Shown here: positions 52,292 to 63,644 of the stretch, one piece after another
How positions within the stretch are numbered: position 1 is the first letter of the stretch
How the letters are laid out: each line of letters starts with the position of its first letter
Source: Bombyx mori
Lineage: Eukaryota; Arthropoda; Insecta; Lepidoptera; Bombycidae
NCBI RefSeq assembly: GCF_030269925.1
Contig: NC_085128.1
Span: 498,501-562,500, forward strand
Direction: 5' to 3'
Length of the DNA stretch: 64,000 nt
Translations under genes and position numbers: made by a program
Notes under the pieces: generated by a model
The model's database searches: none
What the model saw: the letters and a program-made list of their open reading frames with translations, nothing else
What the model was told of the DNA's origin: nothing

Positions 52292-55174
52292 TTAGGTTGC
52301 ACGTCGACCTCTTTGTCGAGTTCGACGAGTACGGTTACCGGGGTCCCTAAGCCTGCCCCTAGTATTAGAGCTGAAGGCATCCAATGCAAAGGTTATTGGA
52401 TCTGATGGATCCGTAAGGACGTGTCTAGGGCGTCGACGGTGACTGGCTCCTGCATGATCAGGATTCGGGGAGTAGTCAGCGGCGGCAACGATAAGGCGAT
52501 TATCATGACGCATAGCCTTATCGAAGTATCGTTCCGACGCTGACTTCATGTATTTCCGAATTGTTTCGAGGCCCAGGTCGTCGTGTAGGTCAACGTTCCT
52601 CACGAACCACGGAGCCCCGACAGCTAACCTGCAAAAGCGGGATTGTAGGGATTGGAGGGTGTCTATGTGTGTGCGGGCCGCGTGAGCGAACACCACACTC
52701 GCGTAAGTCATGACGGGCCTTATGCAAGTTTTGTAAAGTGTCACCTTGTTCCGAAGGGACATTTTACTCCGCTTACAGATCATGGGGTAGAGTCTACCGA
52801 GAATAAACGCGGCACGGTCACGGACTGATTTTATATGCGGGCGGAATGTCATCGATGCATCCAGGGTAACGCCCAGGTACTTGACCTTCCTGGCCCAGGG
52901 TATGGGTTGTCTAAAGAGAGTAATCGGGGGTGTGAGATTCCTCCTCCTAATCCGGGAGGAAATCCGTGTGGAGCTTCCCCTCTGAAATAGCACCGCAGTA
53001 CTTTTCGCTGGGTTGATGTCTATGCGCCATTTTCGGAACCACTGTCCTAGGGCTAGGGCTGCGCTCTGAAGCTTCTTCGCGATTAGGGACTTATTTCTAC
53101 TAGAATAGTAAACAGTCGTGTCGTCGGCGAATAAAGCTAAATGGGTCGGCGGCGACCGGGGAACATCGTTGACGAATAAGCTAAATAGGAGGGGTGAGAG
53201 GACAGAGCCTTGCGGGACTCCAGCTGTGAGAGGTCGTGGGGAGGAGCGGGTTCCCTCGACTCGATATCGAAAAGAGCGGTTCGACAAGAAGTCCCGTATG
53301 ATGAGCACGAGACTATCCGGCACGCCCATGTTGAATAGTTTGAAAATCAAACCATTGTGCCAGACTTTGTCGAACGCTTTTGCGACGTCGAAGAAGAGAG
53401 CTCCCGTGTATAACGGTTTTGGTCGATTAAGCCCCACAAGAATGTGCTCCGTGAGGCGGTGCACCTGTTGAACGCATGAGTGATTTGTACGGAATCCGAA
53501 TTGTTCATCGATAAGAATGCCCTTGGATGAGACGAAGTCTCTGAGGCGTTTGTAGAGCAGACGCTCATACAGTTTGCCTAGAGACATGAGGAGGCTAATC
53601 GGGCGGTAGCTCGTCGGATGATTTTTTGGTTTACCGGGTTTATGTATGCCGATAACGTCCGCTTCTTTCCACACCGCGGGAAAGATACAGTTCGCCATAG
53701 CGGCATTGAAAATAGATGCCAACATCACGATGAGTTGGACGGGTAGAAGTTTAATAACGCGGTTGGATATACCGTCGGAACCGGGAGCCTTGCGAGGACG
53801 TAGGTCTTTGATCAAGTCTTTAACTTCCATCGGGGTGACGGGTGGTAACGCATCAGAGGGTGGCAAGGAGGCTCTGCGTTCTACCTCACTGTCTACTAAT
53901 TCTACATGAACAGGGTCCACGGATTGAGTGCTGGGCGTGCACTGGGTTTGCAATGTATCGGCCAGCAGCTCTGCTTTTTCGTCATCATCGAACGCCGCGA
54001 GTCGGCCTGAGGGGCCTACGAGGGGGGGCATACTTACTACCGTATCCGATTTGAGAGTACGAGCTAAGCGGTAGTAAGACCTTTGGGAGGGCGCGAGTCC
54101 TTCTAAGAAATCAGACCATCTGGCATCTCGGACTTCGGCGATGCGAGACTTTACGTCGCGTTGTAGGGCACGCATTCGAATACGATTTTCCGCGGTAGGA
54201 TACCTGTCGTAGGCGCGTATCGAGGCGTTCTTACCTCTAAGGAGTTCCCTAATATCGTCGGACAATTTGAAGCGGTGAAGGAAGTCCTCCGCTACAACTT
54301 GTTTCGATGACCTATCTAATGTCGAGGTGATGTGTGACGTTAAGATGTCTATGGCTTCAGCGGTATCCTGAGGAGACGGGATAGAGTCCGGGTTAAGCGG
54401 GAGCGATGGTGGATCAGATTCAGCCAGGCTGATGCCCAGCGTGTGCCAATCCACCACAGTCCTCGTGACGGGAACGGAATCGGGAGCGCGACCGAGCTTC
54501 ATAACGACGGGACGGTGGTCTGAATCTAACTCTGAAACTACTTCGATCGAGTGTAAGCGCAGAGTTACGTTTTTTAATAACGCTATGTCGAGTATATCCG
54601 GGCGATGCGCGATATTTAGCGGGTAGTGAGTCGGGGTTAGCGGAGCGACGATATCGAAGGCGAGATCATCGACTAACGCGTCAAGCCGCCTGCCATTCGG
54701 GGTTGTGGTGTGTGAGTTCCACCTGATGTGTTTACAATTTAGGTCGCCCGCCAGAATGACAGAGCTCCCCATACCGAGCAGCGCCTCGATATCACTGCTT
54801 AGAACGATCTTATCCGGTGGAAGATAAACGGACGCGATAACGATCGGCGCGTGTCCCGTCAGTGAGATTCGGCACACTGATGCTTCGATATTAGCGAGCG
54901 CGGGAGGATCGAGCGGGACGCAATGCAGGGCTCTTCTATAGTAAATGACGGTACCACCACCACGGGCAGAGAGCCTGTCGTTCCTGACCATGTTATAGTT
55001 CGCGATTTTAGGGTCACGGCGCGCGGGCTTAAGTAGGGTCTCCTGCACTAAAAAGATATCAATTTGGTGGTCACGCAAAAAGTCAGAAACCTGATCACGT
55101 TGATTTGCGAGACCGTAAGCGTTAAAAAATCCTATCGTTACGGATAGGGGCTTTATTCTACTTATATACGCCAT
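52292..55174 (-). CDS. LINE ORF2: endonuclease / reverse transcriptase, 960 residues, intact
   Basis: N-terminal apurinic-type endonuclease (1-230): FFNAYGLANQRDQV, VQETLLKPARR (catalytic Glu ~43), ILAGDLNCKHIRWNS (~143), and SDHRPVV (~220). Reverse transcriptase (~430-750): RKAPGSDGISNRVIK, HKPGKPKNHPTSYRPIS, FFDVAKAFDKVWHNGL (~595), TAGVPQGSVLSPLLF (~648), and FADDTTVYYSS (~681). The thumb/C-terminal part includes KYLGVTLDASMTFRPHI. No RNase H domain is visible, as is usual for Jockey-clade elements. The start ATG lies 3 nt after the ORF1 stop (TAATCAATG), so ORF2 is probably translated by termination-reinitiation. All catalytic residues I can check are present. Confidence 0.95.
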   Translation of the reverse strand: MAYISRIKPLSVTIGFFNAYGLANQRDQVSDFLRDHQIDIFLVQETLLKPARRDPKIANYNMVRNDRLSARGGGTVIYYRRALHCVPLDPPALANIEASVCRISLTGHAPIVIASVYLPPDKIVLSSDIEALLGMGSSVILAGDLNCKHIRWNSHTTTPNGRRLDALVDDLAFDIVAPLTPTHYPLNIAHRPDILDIALLKNVTLRLHSIEVVSELDSDHRPVVMKLGRAPDSVPVTRTVVDWHTLGISLAESDPPSLPLNPDSIPSPQDTAEAIDILTSHITSTLDRSSKQVVAEDFLHRFKLSDDIRELLRGKNASIRAYDRYPTAENRIRMRALQRDVKSRIAEVRDARWSDFLEGLAPSQRSYYRLARTLKSDTVVSMPPLVGPSGRLAAFDDDEKAELLADTLQTQCTPSTQSVDPVHVELVDSEVERRASLPPSDALPPVTPMEVKDLIKDLRPRKAPGSDGISNRVIKLLPVQLIVMLASIFNAAMANCIFPAVWKEADVIGIHKPGKPKNHPTSYRPISLLMSLGKLYERLLYKRLRDFVSSKGILIDEQFGFRTNHSCVQQVHRLTEHILVGLNRPKPLYTGALFFDVAKAFDKVWHNGLIFKLFNMGVPDSLVLIIRDFLSNRSFRYRVEGTRSSPRPLTAGVPQGSVLSPLLFSLFVNDVPRSPPTHLALFADDTTVYYSSRNKSLIAKKLQSAALALGQWFRKWRIDINPAKSTAVLFQRGSSTRISSRIRRRNLTPPITLFRQPIPWARKVKYLGVTLDASMTFRPHIKSVRDRAAFILGRLYPMICKRSKMSLRNKVTLYKTCIRPVMTYASVVFAHAARTHIDTLQSLQSRFCRLAVGAPWFVRNVDLHDDLGLETIRKYMKSASERYFDKAMRHDNRLIVAAADYSPNPDHAGASHRRRPRHVLTDPSDPITFALDAFSSNTRGRLRDPGNRTRRTRQRGRRAT

Positions 55175-55177
55175 TGA

Positions 55178-56851
55178 TTACCGGCGGAGTGAGGGGAGGA
55201 CGTACGTATTTAATGACGCGTATACGTCGGCGTATTCCTGCACAACGGCGATAAAGTGTTGTGCAGTGGAGGCAGCGCGAATGGCGTCGCCCAAAGCGTT
55301 AACGCGCTCAAAGTTGATCGACTGAAAGAAGTCGATCGCTAAAGCGAGATTGTCGGACGCGGTCGGAGGGCAAGTCGCGGGAGAGGGACGAGTCGCGGGG
55401 GCGGGACGAATCGCGGAGGAGGGAGTTGTAGCCGTGTTCGTGTACGGCAGCGGTTTTGCCCAGGCCGAGACACTGGGCACCGCCGCCGGAACGAACGCTG
55501 GCTTAGCCTGCGACGCAGAGGGTGCCGAGGCTTTGATGTCTGGGCCGGAAGCTCGGAGGCGGTTTTGGCGGGCGACGCGGCGATTTATTTTAGGGGCTCG
55601 GGGGCAACCACGGTAATTCGCGGGGTGACCCTGTGTTCGACACAGGACGCAGCTAGGCGGTTCCGTCGCGGTTTTTTGGTCGCGAGCGCAGAGGGCCGTG
55701 GCGTGATCGCCCAAACACTTAACACATCGGGGGCGCGCGTGACAGTTACGGGAAGAGTGCCCGTACAATTGACAGTTATGGCACTGGCTAGGAGTGCCTT
55801 TTTTATGGGGGGCTTCGACAGCGATACCAGAGAGCCTACAGACGGTCTGTGTGTTAAAGATTTTCTTACCCTCGGGGGTAGGCTGGAGAGCGACTAGAAC
55901 CATATTATATGGCTCCCTACCGCGACCGGTGTGCATACGGTGCACAGAATTCACTGGTAGGCCTTGTTCTAACAGGTCGGCTTTTACGAGCTCTACATCT
56001 AACTCTTTAGGGATTCCGCGTATTACAACGCGGAGTTCGCGCTCCTCCTGGAGCGTATACGTATGGAAACTTATACGCTCCTTACGGAGGTAAGAAGAGA
56101 GGGCCCTATGGTCGTCGGGTGTTTGAACCTTAATTTGAATGCCGTTCGCGAGGTTACGGGCATTCGTGAAATTTATATTTTTGGCCTTAAGGGCCAGGCA
56201 AACTCGATCCCAAGCTGCCTTCTCCTGAAGGATAACCGGGGGAGGGGTCTGGGTTTTATTTTGTGCCACCGGACGCGGCGACGGAGTGGCACGGGCTGGG
56301 GGCGCAACGGGAGTCTGAGGGCGGGGGCGCGACGCGTTCACGGCTTTGCTAATTTTAGCGGCCGCGGGAGCTCGAGACTCCGCGGCACGCTTCTTACCCT
56401 TCTGTACCAGGGTGAATCCATCCGTCGATGAGGCGGGGGCGAGGTCGACCTCCATGTCCGAGTCAGAGTCGGAGCACGAGGAGGCGGGTGCAGGCGACCT
56501 ACGAGCAAGTGTAGGTGTTTTAGAGGGCGCGACGGAGGCCGCGGATGATCGCTCAGCTGAAACGATGGTCACGGCGGACGACGCAGCAGCTTTTCTCGCC
56601 AGTATAGGCGACACGGGAGCGGCAGGCACGACAGAGGCTGCGGTGCTCAATGCAGAAGCTCTGCACGCAGGTACAGGCGACGCAGGAGCAGCGAGCGCGG
56701 CGGAGTCCTCGAGAGGGCTCGCAGTGTGATTGGCCTTGAAGGCCAAAAACTCCGAGGCGAGCTGTGGGTGGCGAAGTCGGAGGAATTCCGCGAATACAGC
56801 GTCCATGATCGCTGAGTACCCAGGTGGGGCGGCCCCGGGTCTTGAAAACAC
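55178..56851 (-). CDS. LINE ORF1: gag-like nucleic-acid-binding protein, 557 residues, intact
   Basis: The N-terminal third is Ala/Pro/Ser-rich and low in complexity, followed by an acidic stretch SCSDSDSDMEVDLA (~135). A central region (~215-345) with RVCLALKAKNINFTNARNL and RELRVVIRGIPKELD fits the RNA-binding domain of Jockey-type ORF1. Three zinc knuckles follow (~353-400): CHNCQLYGHSSRNC, CVKCLGDHATALC, CVLCRTQGHPANYRGC. The protein should coat the LINE RNA. A second in-frame ATG lies 15 codons inside (YSAIMDAVF). The 5' UTR and ORF1 are GC-rich. Confidence 0.93.
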   Translation of the reverse strand: MFSRPGAAPPGYSAIMDAVFAEFLRLRHPQLASEFLAFKANHTASPLEDSAALAAPASPVPACRASALSTAASVVPAAPVSPILARKAAASSAVTIVSAERSSAASVAPSKTPTLARRSPAPASSCSDSDSDMEVDLAPASSTDGFTLVQKGKKRAAESRAPAAAKISKAVNASRPRPQTPVAPPARATPSPRPVAQNKTQTPPPVILQEKAAWDRVCLALKAKNINFTNARNLANGIQIKVQTPDDHRALSSYLRKERISFHTYTLQEERELRVVIRGIPKELDVELVKADLLEQGLPVNSVHRMHTGRGREPYNMVLVALQPTPEGKKIFNTQTVCRLSGIAVEAPHKKGTPSQCHNCQLYGHSSRNCHARPRCVKCLGDHATALCARDQKTATEPPSCVLCRTQGHPANYRGCPRAPKINRRVARQNRLRASGPDIKASAPSASQAKPAFVPAAVPSVSAWAKPLPYTNTATTPSSAIRPAPATRPSPATCPPTASDNLALAIDFFQSINFERVNALGDAIRAASTAQHFIAVVQEYADVYASLNTYVLPSLRR

Positions 56852-56970
56852 TCGCCTTGCGGCGAGGCCCCAACTTCTCGGACCTGAGCGGTTCTATTGA
56901 ACACAGGTGGCAATGCGGCGCGATTACTACAGGACAAAGAAAAAGCACAACAAAACAGAAATTACGAAAA

Positions 56971-57150
56971 GAAACAAAACAAATAAATACTTGCAGGAAA
57001 CCCTTTGTCGGCAGATGTACCACGAACACAGAAACAACAAAAGGAAACAAAACAAATAAAAACTTCCAGAAAGAGCACTTAGTCGGCAGATGTACCACAA
57101 ACACAGGCCGCGCGAACAATGGCCGGGCTAACAAAAGCCGGGCGAACAAA
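56971..57150 (-). repeat. Tandem repeats in the LINE 5' UTR
   Basis: Two units of about 73-75 bp: GAAACAAAACAAATAAA at 56971 and 57044, GTCGGCAGATGTACCAC at 57007 and 57082. Next to them is a shorter array (about 57104..57155) of 15-16-bp units around GCCGGGC(T/G)AACAAA. Tandem 5' UTR repeats often carry promoter activity in LINEs; here this is inference. Confidence 0.75.
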
Positions 57151-57176
57151 GACCGGGCGATCGAGTGGACGATGAG

Positions 57177-57212
57177 CACGTCCGCACGTGACGGGTGCCT
57201 CTATCGGAATGA
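57177..57212 (-). promoter_or_regulatory. Internal LINE promoter: initiator and downstream promoter element
   Basis: The first bases of the element read TCATTC, matching the arthropod initiator TCAKTY with A+1 at 57210. GGACGTG, a full match to the downstream promoter element (RGWCGTG), occupies +28 to +34 (57183 down to 57177), exactly the spacing known for TATA-less insect promoters of Jockey-like elements. Confidence 0.8.
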
Positions 57213-57223
57213 TTTTGAATATG

Positions 57224-59582
57224 TATGTTAAGGAGCTATATAAGGCACCAAAATTATGATTTTTAAACGACTTCACAAGAGGAGGTTCTCTTTTCTTTTT
57301 CTTTTTTTGTTCAAAAGTGTAGACTTCCAGAATAATCCTGTAATCATCAGGATCAGAACAGAATAGATGTACTTAGATGTAAGCAATACTTACAAATGTT
57401 CAGAGTCAAAAATATGTGAAATAAACTCTACAGAAATTTCCAGTCGTATTTATACAACATATCTATTGAAATGTTACTGTAGGGAAGAGGGCATGATATT
57501 AAAAAAATCCAATCCAAATTAAGAATCTACTCCTGAAATCGGTTAAACTATTTCAAATATTGCTCCATTTTATCTTGCTATAAAATAGCATCAGAGCTAC
57601 AAAAAGTCGTAACGCGTCTACGCCGCTACGAGACTACAGAGCTACGATTTATCGAGACGAACCCCGCTGATGCTCCATTGAAGTTCGCTCTGTCGCTATT
57701 TCGATGGATCTGTATTAAAATTTTAACAAAATACCCGCGTTCTGAACGTGTTTCGAATAATGCTTTGTGTGGTTCGTGGATTTTGTAGCAAAAGCTTTGT
57801 TTAATAAACTAGAACGAAATTTGAATTTGGTTCGAAGCGCACTCCGCAGTTCGTAGCCATCTCGCGTGCAGAACAAATAGAATCATATTTGGTAAATTTG
57901 AGGACGGCTCTTCATCTAATTACGCTTAAAAATATCTATGTACCAAGGTAGTAGCTATTCGGTAAGGTAATTTTGAATGTTTTTTCACAATTTATAATTT
58001 TATTCTCATGTATGTAAAAATAGATGGCAGGAAGATAGATGGCATGAGATTCGTTAGATCTTTAAAACTAGTAAGACATTTGGTAGGCTGCATTGGAGAA
58101 AAAAAAACGATAGCTCAAAAATACTTTCGAGAATTATAAATTGAATAAATAAATATATTTTTACATTTTTCCTGTATTTTAATTATTAAATGATCCGTAT
58201 CACTTAGCCAAATCTTCATTTATTAATACACACTTGGACAAATAAAAAATTAATTGGAGCTTAAGAAAATAAAATTGATTTATCTGAAATTTACATTATT
58301 ATGGTATGAAATAAAATAATGTGTAAAAATAAAATAATAAAAATAATGTAATAAAAGTAATAATAATAATAAAATAATATAAATAAAAATAATAATAAAA
58401 AATAATAAAAAAATTATAAAAATAATAAAAAAATTAATAATAAAAATGTGTAAATAAAATAAAATAATACTAAAATGAAGCGAATTTATTATATTTCAAT
58501 GGACTGCTTAGAAGAACCCGAAAAGCAACGCCCAGCGATTTTGTTTCTGCACTTTTTAAAATTTGCAAATGATTTCATAGAACGGTTAACTCTCCCGAAA
58601 GAACGCGGGTCGTGCCTGTTATAGTGTTGAATACGTCGATACACGAAATATCAATGCGTTTCTGGTTCAAACTTTGGCCCACACTTACAACAATACAGTC
58701 GTGACTTTAATCTCATGTCCCAATGAGCATTAAATTTACCTGAGGATGTCTATGAGCTCCGGATGGATACCAGGGATGCCAGGGTTGAGTAATTCGCTTG
58801 TCTTAACCACTAGAAAAATATTTTACGTGAAATTTTGTTCGTAATTACTATTTGGTTACTGGTCAGTTAGATGTTTAGTTTTCCCAATATATGGGCAAAC
58901 GGGAGTTCCACTTGAGATTTTTAAAACACTACTACTTTGTTCATCAGAGATGATAGTCAATTTATAGATAGTTATTAAAAACCGCTTTCATATTTGCACA
59001 CGCTATGCAAGTCTTATGTGTCGCTCTCTTGAATGTCAATATCAGAAATTTCGTTTCCCTGAACCTAATTTTAGCTAATGACACTGAAGATGTTATTCAG
59101 TTTCTGAACGTCAAAATGTCAGAGAGCAATGTCCGCCATGACATCAATCCCTTTTTCAAATCCAGCCACCAAGAGCAATGCATCCATTTTATAGTTCTCT
59201 TGCATAAAGTGGTTAAATTATAAAATATAAGGGCCTAATAAATATCTCAAACAATAAATACAGTCCACGCTCAATTACCACAACGTAACACTGTTAAACC
59301 AACTCAGTTTCTTTAAATAATTTATATAGTGTAAGCACTGGTGTTCAATCCTACGCTAAAATATTTCATCAAGTGAGGAAAGCACACTGAGGTCAGCAAC
59401 TCGGAACCAACGGTCTGTGAAGCGGATCAGCGCGGCCCGATGACAGCGCCATCTATTGACAACCCGCACTCATTATTTTACCTTCCGAGCGACGTGCGAG
59501 ACAAATCACAACATATCCCTGGTCGTTTGATATACTAACAGCATTTTGAGGGCCACTCGTTGAAGTATCTGCCATTTATTGG
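57224..59582. other. No supported gene (2.4 kb); contains a TAA-rich simple repeat
   Basis: AT-rich apart from a balanced patch at 57600..57870 (CTACGCCGCTACGAGACTACAG) of unknown nature. A faint Bm1-like trace occurs at 58705..58780 (GGATGTCTATGAGCTCCGG). A 72-codon plus frame at 59005 has no known motif. Confidence 0.45.
58307..58475. repeat. (AAT/AATAA)n-rich simple-sequence tract
   Basis: About 170 bp built almost only of A and T with AATAAT and AAAATAATA units; irregular and not a clean microsatellite. Confidence 0.85.
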
Positions 59583-59830
59583 TTTTTTTTTTTATTGCTT
59601 AGATGGGTTGACGAGCTCACAGCCCACCTGATCTTAAGAGGCTACTGGAGCCCATAGACATCTACGACGTAAGTGCGCCACTCACCTTGAGAAATAAGTT
59701 CTAAGGTATCAAGTATAGTTACAACGGCTGCCCTGCCCTTCAAACCGAAACGCATTATTGCCTCGCGGCAGAAATAGGCAGGGTGGTGGTACCTACCCGT
59801 GCAGACTTACAAGAAGTCTTACCACCAGTA
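59583..59830 (-). mobile_element. Bm1 SINE, 3' half
   Basis: T-run, ATTGCTTAGATGGGTTGACGAG to TCTTACCACCAGTAAAG. Moderately diverged. Confidence 0.92.
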
Positions 59831-60944
59831 AAGATTTATAGGATATAGTTTGTAATTTTAGTTTAACCAAAATCTTCTTCCGAAGGCTACTTGTTATCTA
59901 ACCCTTTCATCAAATACTGGAAGTAAGTTTTGACCTGCTTCTTAATCTATTTCCAGCTTCTAGTTGTAAGTTTGCTGGTGACAATGCAATAATAATTATG
60001 ATACCAATGGCGATTAATTAAATGGTAAGTAGGAAAATATTCAAAAGCAGATGAACTTTAGCGGTCAGCGATCACGAAAACTATAAGCTGTATGATATTT
60101 GTAAACGGAAAATTTCAAATTAAAATAATACACAGCTAAATTAGTTTTCATTACAGTACCTAAAGGCGTGTGATATTTTTATATAATAAAAATCAATAAG
60201 CATAATTTATTTTATTCTCACTACTGCATACATACTTCTAAACATTGATATTGTTATTAAAGGATTCTCTAAACACAGCCATGTATTTGCTTAAATGGAG
60301 ATACCAAACCCAGTTTGTGTAATTAAAATTGTGTATTTAAAAGTATAAAGATAATAAATAATTATAAATTTGAAATAATTTTATCGTTGTTAAATTATTC
60401 TGTTATTTTGATAAAGATTAATCGTTTTGCATCCGACTACATGGTAATCTTAATTAAGAGTGAATCTCCGAAAAATGTAATCTCAAATTTATGTGAACTT
60501 TATACTTTACCGCAAAGACAACTTACATCCTATCACCACCGTAAATTTTTGCTAAACATAATAATATGATTGAAATTAATATAGACTTTCTTCAGCAAAA
60601 GTTCAAACTACTTTAATAATGGTTAAACTAGTACTCAATTTCATATTCCTTACAACTAGAGCTCAAACTTCTCCGCCTGCTCTCTGAAAGCTGATATCCG
60701 ATAAGCGCTAAGTCGCATCATTTGAAAACTTGTTCTTCATCTAAATACTTACTACCTATTATTACTAATATAAATAATTTAGATAATTTGTATGCTGTCG
60801 TACTCCTATTTCACTTTACATCACATTATAAAAAGTTTTATTTATTTTAATATAGTATTTATATCGAACACAAACGAGTCAGTGGCCCACTTTATTGAAA
60901 GTTATTATTGATTATTAGCCAAGCCACTGCCTAATTAAATTTGT
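59831..60944. other. No supported gene (1.1 kb)
   Basis: AT-rich; a 60-codon frame at 60387 has no known motif. Confidence 0.5.
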
Positions 60945-61208
60945 AGTGCATTGATACAAGTTAACGTGAACCCGTCGCTTACGACGAAGGGCTCGACTAG
61001 CGAATTAACCCATAGACACAGCCCACTGAGTTTCTCGCCAGATCTTCTCAGTGGGTCGCGTTTCCGTTCCGGTGGTAGATTCTGCGAAGCACTGCTCTTG
61101 CTAGGGTCAGTGTTAGCATCACGCTGGTTTGTGCCCCGTGAGCTCACCTACTAGTTAAGGTTACGCTGAAATAGCCTCTCAAGGCTATGAGATTAGGTAG
61201 AAAAAAAA
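60945..61208 (+). mobile_element. LINE 3' end with intact hairpin module and A-tail
   Basis: AACCCATAGACACAGCCCACTG, GATCTTCTCAGTGGGTCGCG, CGGTGGTAGATTCTGCGAAG, CCCCGTGAGCTCACCTACTAG and a tail ATTAGGTAGAAAAAAAA. It matches 20400..20616. The hairpin CCCACTGAG/CTCAGTGGG is at 61022..61055. The distal tail differs from that of the LINE at 51984, so this is another LINE family. Confidence 0.75.
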
Positions 61209-63446
61209 TTGGCATCCTAATAGCACAGCGGATTCCATGTTAGCACACCCAAAGCGTTGGAAATTCTCTCAGAGAGATCACTTCATCTTGGAAAATAGAC
61301 GAACGAGACTGCTGAGAAATCGATCTCTTTTAAACTACTTCAGCAGTTAGATCAAAGAAACGAAAAGTCTTGTCGGGATAGTTTGCAGAGTTGCCGAGTT
61401 CCGGCGCTTGCACGCAGAGCACGAAGACTTCAGACAGGTAGGAACAGTTATTGCCGTTCTGAAATTATCTCAATCAAATTTTCAAAACTTATTATCATTT
61501 GTTTTGTAGCAGCTGCTGTTTTTTGCTGTATAGGATTAATATGGAATATACTAAGAATTTCAACAGAGAAAGCAGCCTCCTCTGAGCTTACACCAGCGTG
61601 TTCCGATCGTCATTGACAGTGCATTAATTGGTGTTAGGGCGCATATTAAGCAAGTCCTACCAAAGGATCGAATAGCCTCGTACAACACATCAGATCTCGT
61701 CCTCACGTCCTATAAAAGGTGACAGCATCCACACTGTGATATCCATTTAATATCAGATGGGTCCTGAGTTCGTTCACTCAAAAATATTGACAATCAGGCC
61801 ACCAGTCAAGGGATTCAGTTTGAAGAGTAACACAGACTTTATACTTCAAACCTCTACCAACAATGACTTGTGATTCAAACAGCTACCCCCAATTGCAATT
61901 TTAAATGTTCCCTAAGAAAAGTTTTATCACCGATCTCCAATTTTACGATACTAGTGCCGATAAATACAACAGCACTTAGTAATGTTCCGATGGATGTTGA
62001 AGTTATCATTTCTTCACAAACATTGGATATAAACATAATTATAACTTTACAAGACGTTAAAGTTATAACTAACAAATCAGTAGAGACCTCACGAATTCCT
62101 TTTTGGTAATAAAAATGTTCTTAAACGAAATTGAACTTTAAAATTGAAGCCATACAGCATCAATCTTAAGTAAAACCCATTCCACATAGTTTTATAACAA
62201 TAATCCGCCTGAAACGTACAACACAGGTCGTGTAAGCTTGGCTGCGGTGGCTCCGATCACGTTCACCCCACCGCGCAAGCCGCACTATTATACGCCACAA
62301 GCGTGATGAGCAAATATTAACGTTGAAGCAACTCGACTGGGAACCCTATGGGGAAGCTTGAATACTGATTTCACCAGATATGCCAGATAAGCACTTCGAC
62401 TAAATGCTTTAAATATAATGTTTTATATTTTCTGTGAAAGCTTTTCTCTATGGCCAGTATTCTTATCAAGATAGATTCGCTTCTAGAGACAGCATGTAGA
62501 TTGGCTTCGGGATCCTTAGGTTGTGCAGTTTTAGCAGAGCTTTTCCCTTTAGACGATCTCAAGTAAATGTTTAATTGTTAATATACTTTGTAAGCGTAAG
62601 TTGTAATAGAAGTGAATTGGACTGCCATCAATTAGGTAACAGGTGTATGTGTACAGGTTTGCTCTGAAGCTGTATGTATACATATCGACGCTTGAAAGGC
62701 AAACTTGACTAAGCGACAATGCGTAAACTATACAGTAGACTAATTTAAAGTTGAAATACCTGAAGAAGAAAAAAATATTTTAACGAATCTAGCTAGTAGC
62801 TGTAGGATTGAAATGATTTTAATAGACCTAGAAATATATTTTTTTTACGCATCGAATATGGTTATTGCCTATCATTTATGTACAAAGCAGTTATTGTTGC
62901 TTTGTCACGTTTGCTTTTCAAGCGTCGATATAAACGATAAATCTTTACTAATGGCAAGCAACTCATTGACGACCTCTAGCATCTTTGGCCACCGAGTCGC
63001 ACATTTCGAGCGCGCCCCATTCGAATAAAACGACTTATTATGGAAGATCTGGAAGATGATTACTTTTCTGTAAATTTATGATCCATCTACGGCCTCAGAT
63101 TCTACCGGACGTTGGTACTTTCTGTATTTTATACTGCATAATCCCTGGAGGGCATAGAGGAAAGTTCGTTTTCTTTTCATCGCACTAATCCCACACCGGA
63201 GCAGAGTTTGATAAACTCTCTTCTATGACCTGAAACTGATGTGTGCAGTTCATTTACGGTGTGGTGTTCAGGGATCACTTCGACACGTACTCGATAGAAT
63301 CTGGCTCGACAGCACCTTTCAGTGCCCTTTTCAATTCTGGTACCAGTAAGTGCGGTAGCCGCTGGCCATCAGCTTCGCATTAAAAAAAGAACCACGAGTT
63401 GACATACCAGTTAAAATTGACCCCTTTATCTCCAGCCTCAATGGAA
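61209..63446. other. No supported gene (2.2 kb); several short frames
   Basis: 61383..61616 is a 77-codon plus frame with one hydrophobic segment (LIIICFVAAAVFCCIGLIWN) that could span a membrane. 62371..62562 is a 63-codon minus frame starting with the lysine/serine-rich MRSSKGKSSAKTAQPKD. 62813..63028 is another frame of 71 codons. None has a recognised family or splice evidence that I trust. A Bm1 tail trace lies at 61735..61785 (AATATCAGATGGGTCCTGAG). Confidence 0.35.
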
Positions 63447-63644
63447 GCCCCGCCTATTTCTGCCGTGAAGCAGTAATGCGTTTCGGTTTGAAGGATGGGG
63501 CAGCCGTTGTGACTATACTGAGACCTTAGAACTATATTCCAAGGTGTGTGGCGCGTTTACGTTGTAGATGTCTATGGGCTCCAGTAACCACTTAACACCA
63601 GGTGGGCTGTGAGCTCGTCCACACATCAAAGCAATAAAAAAAAG
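63447..63644 (+). mobile_element. Bm1 SINE, 3' half
   Basis: CCCCGCCTATTTCTGCCGTG to AAAGCAATAAAAAAAAG, near consensus. Confidence 0.92.

Larger units (their letters stand above)
51984..57212 (-). mobile_element. Full-length Jockey-type non-LTR retrotransposon, both ORFs open
   Basis: 5229 bp on the minus strand with the target duplication TTTTGAATATG at 51973..51983 and 57213..57223. Parts in transcription order: 361-nt 5' UTR with promoter motifs and tandem repeats, ORF1, ORF2, 228-nt 3' UTR with a hairpin, and an 80-nt poly(A) tail. The complete 5' end, long pure tail and open frames point to a recent and possibly active insertion. A 3' fragment of the same family is at 7322..7427. Confidence 0.95.

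Noticed and set aside
54432..57231. Plus-strand frames up to 135 codons
   Set aside because: They are antisense shadows of LINE ORF1, ORF2 and the 5' UTR, whose minus-strand frames carry zinc knuckles and RT motifs.
58307..58475. AT-rich origin or matrix-attachment element
   Set aside because: Composition alone does not support a function; it is an irregular A/T simple repeat.
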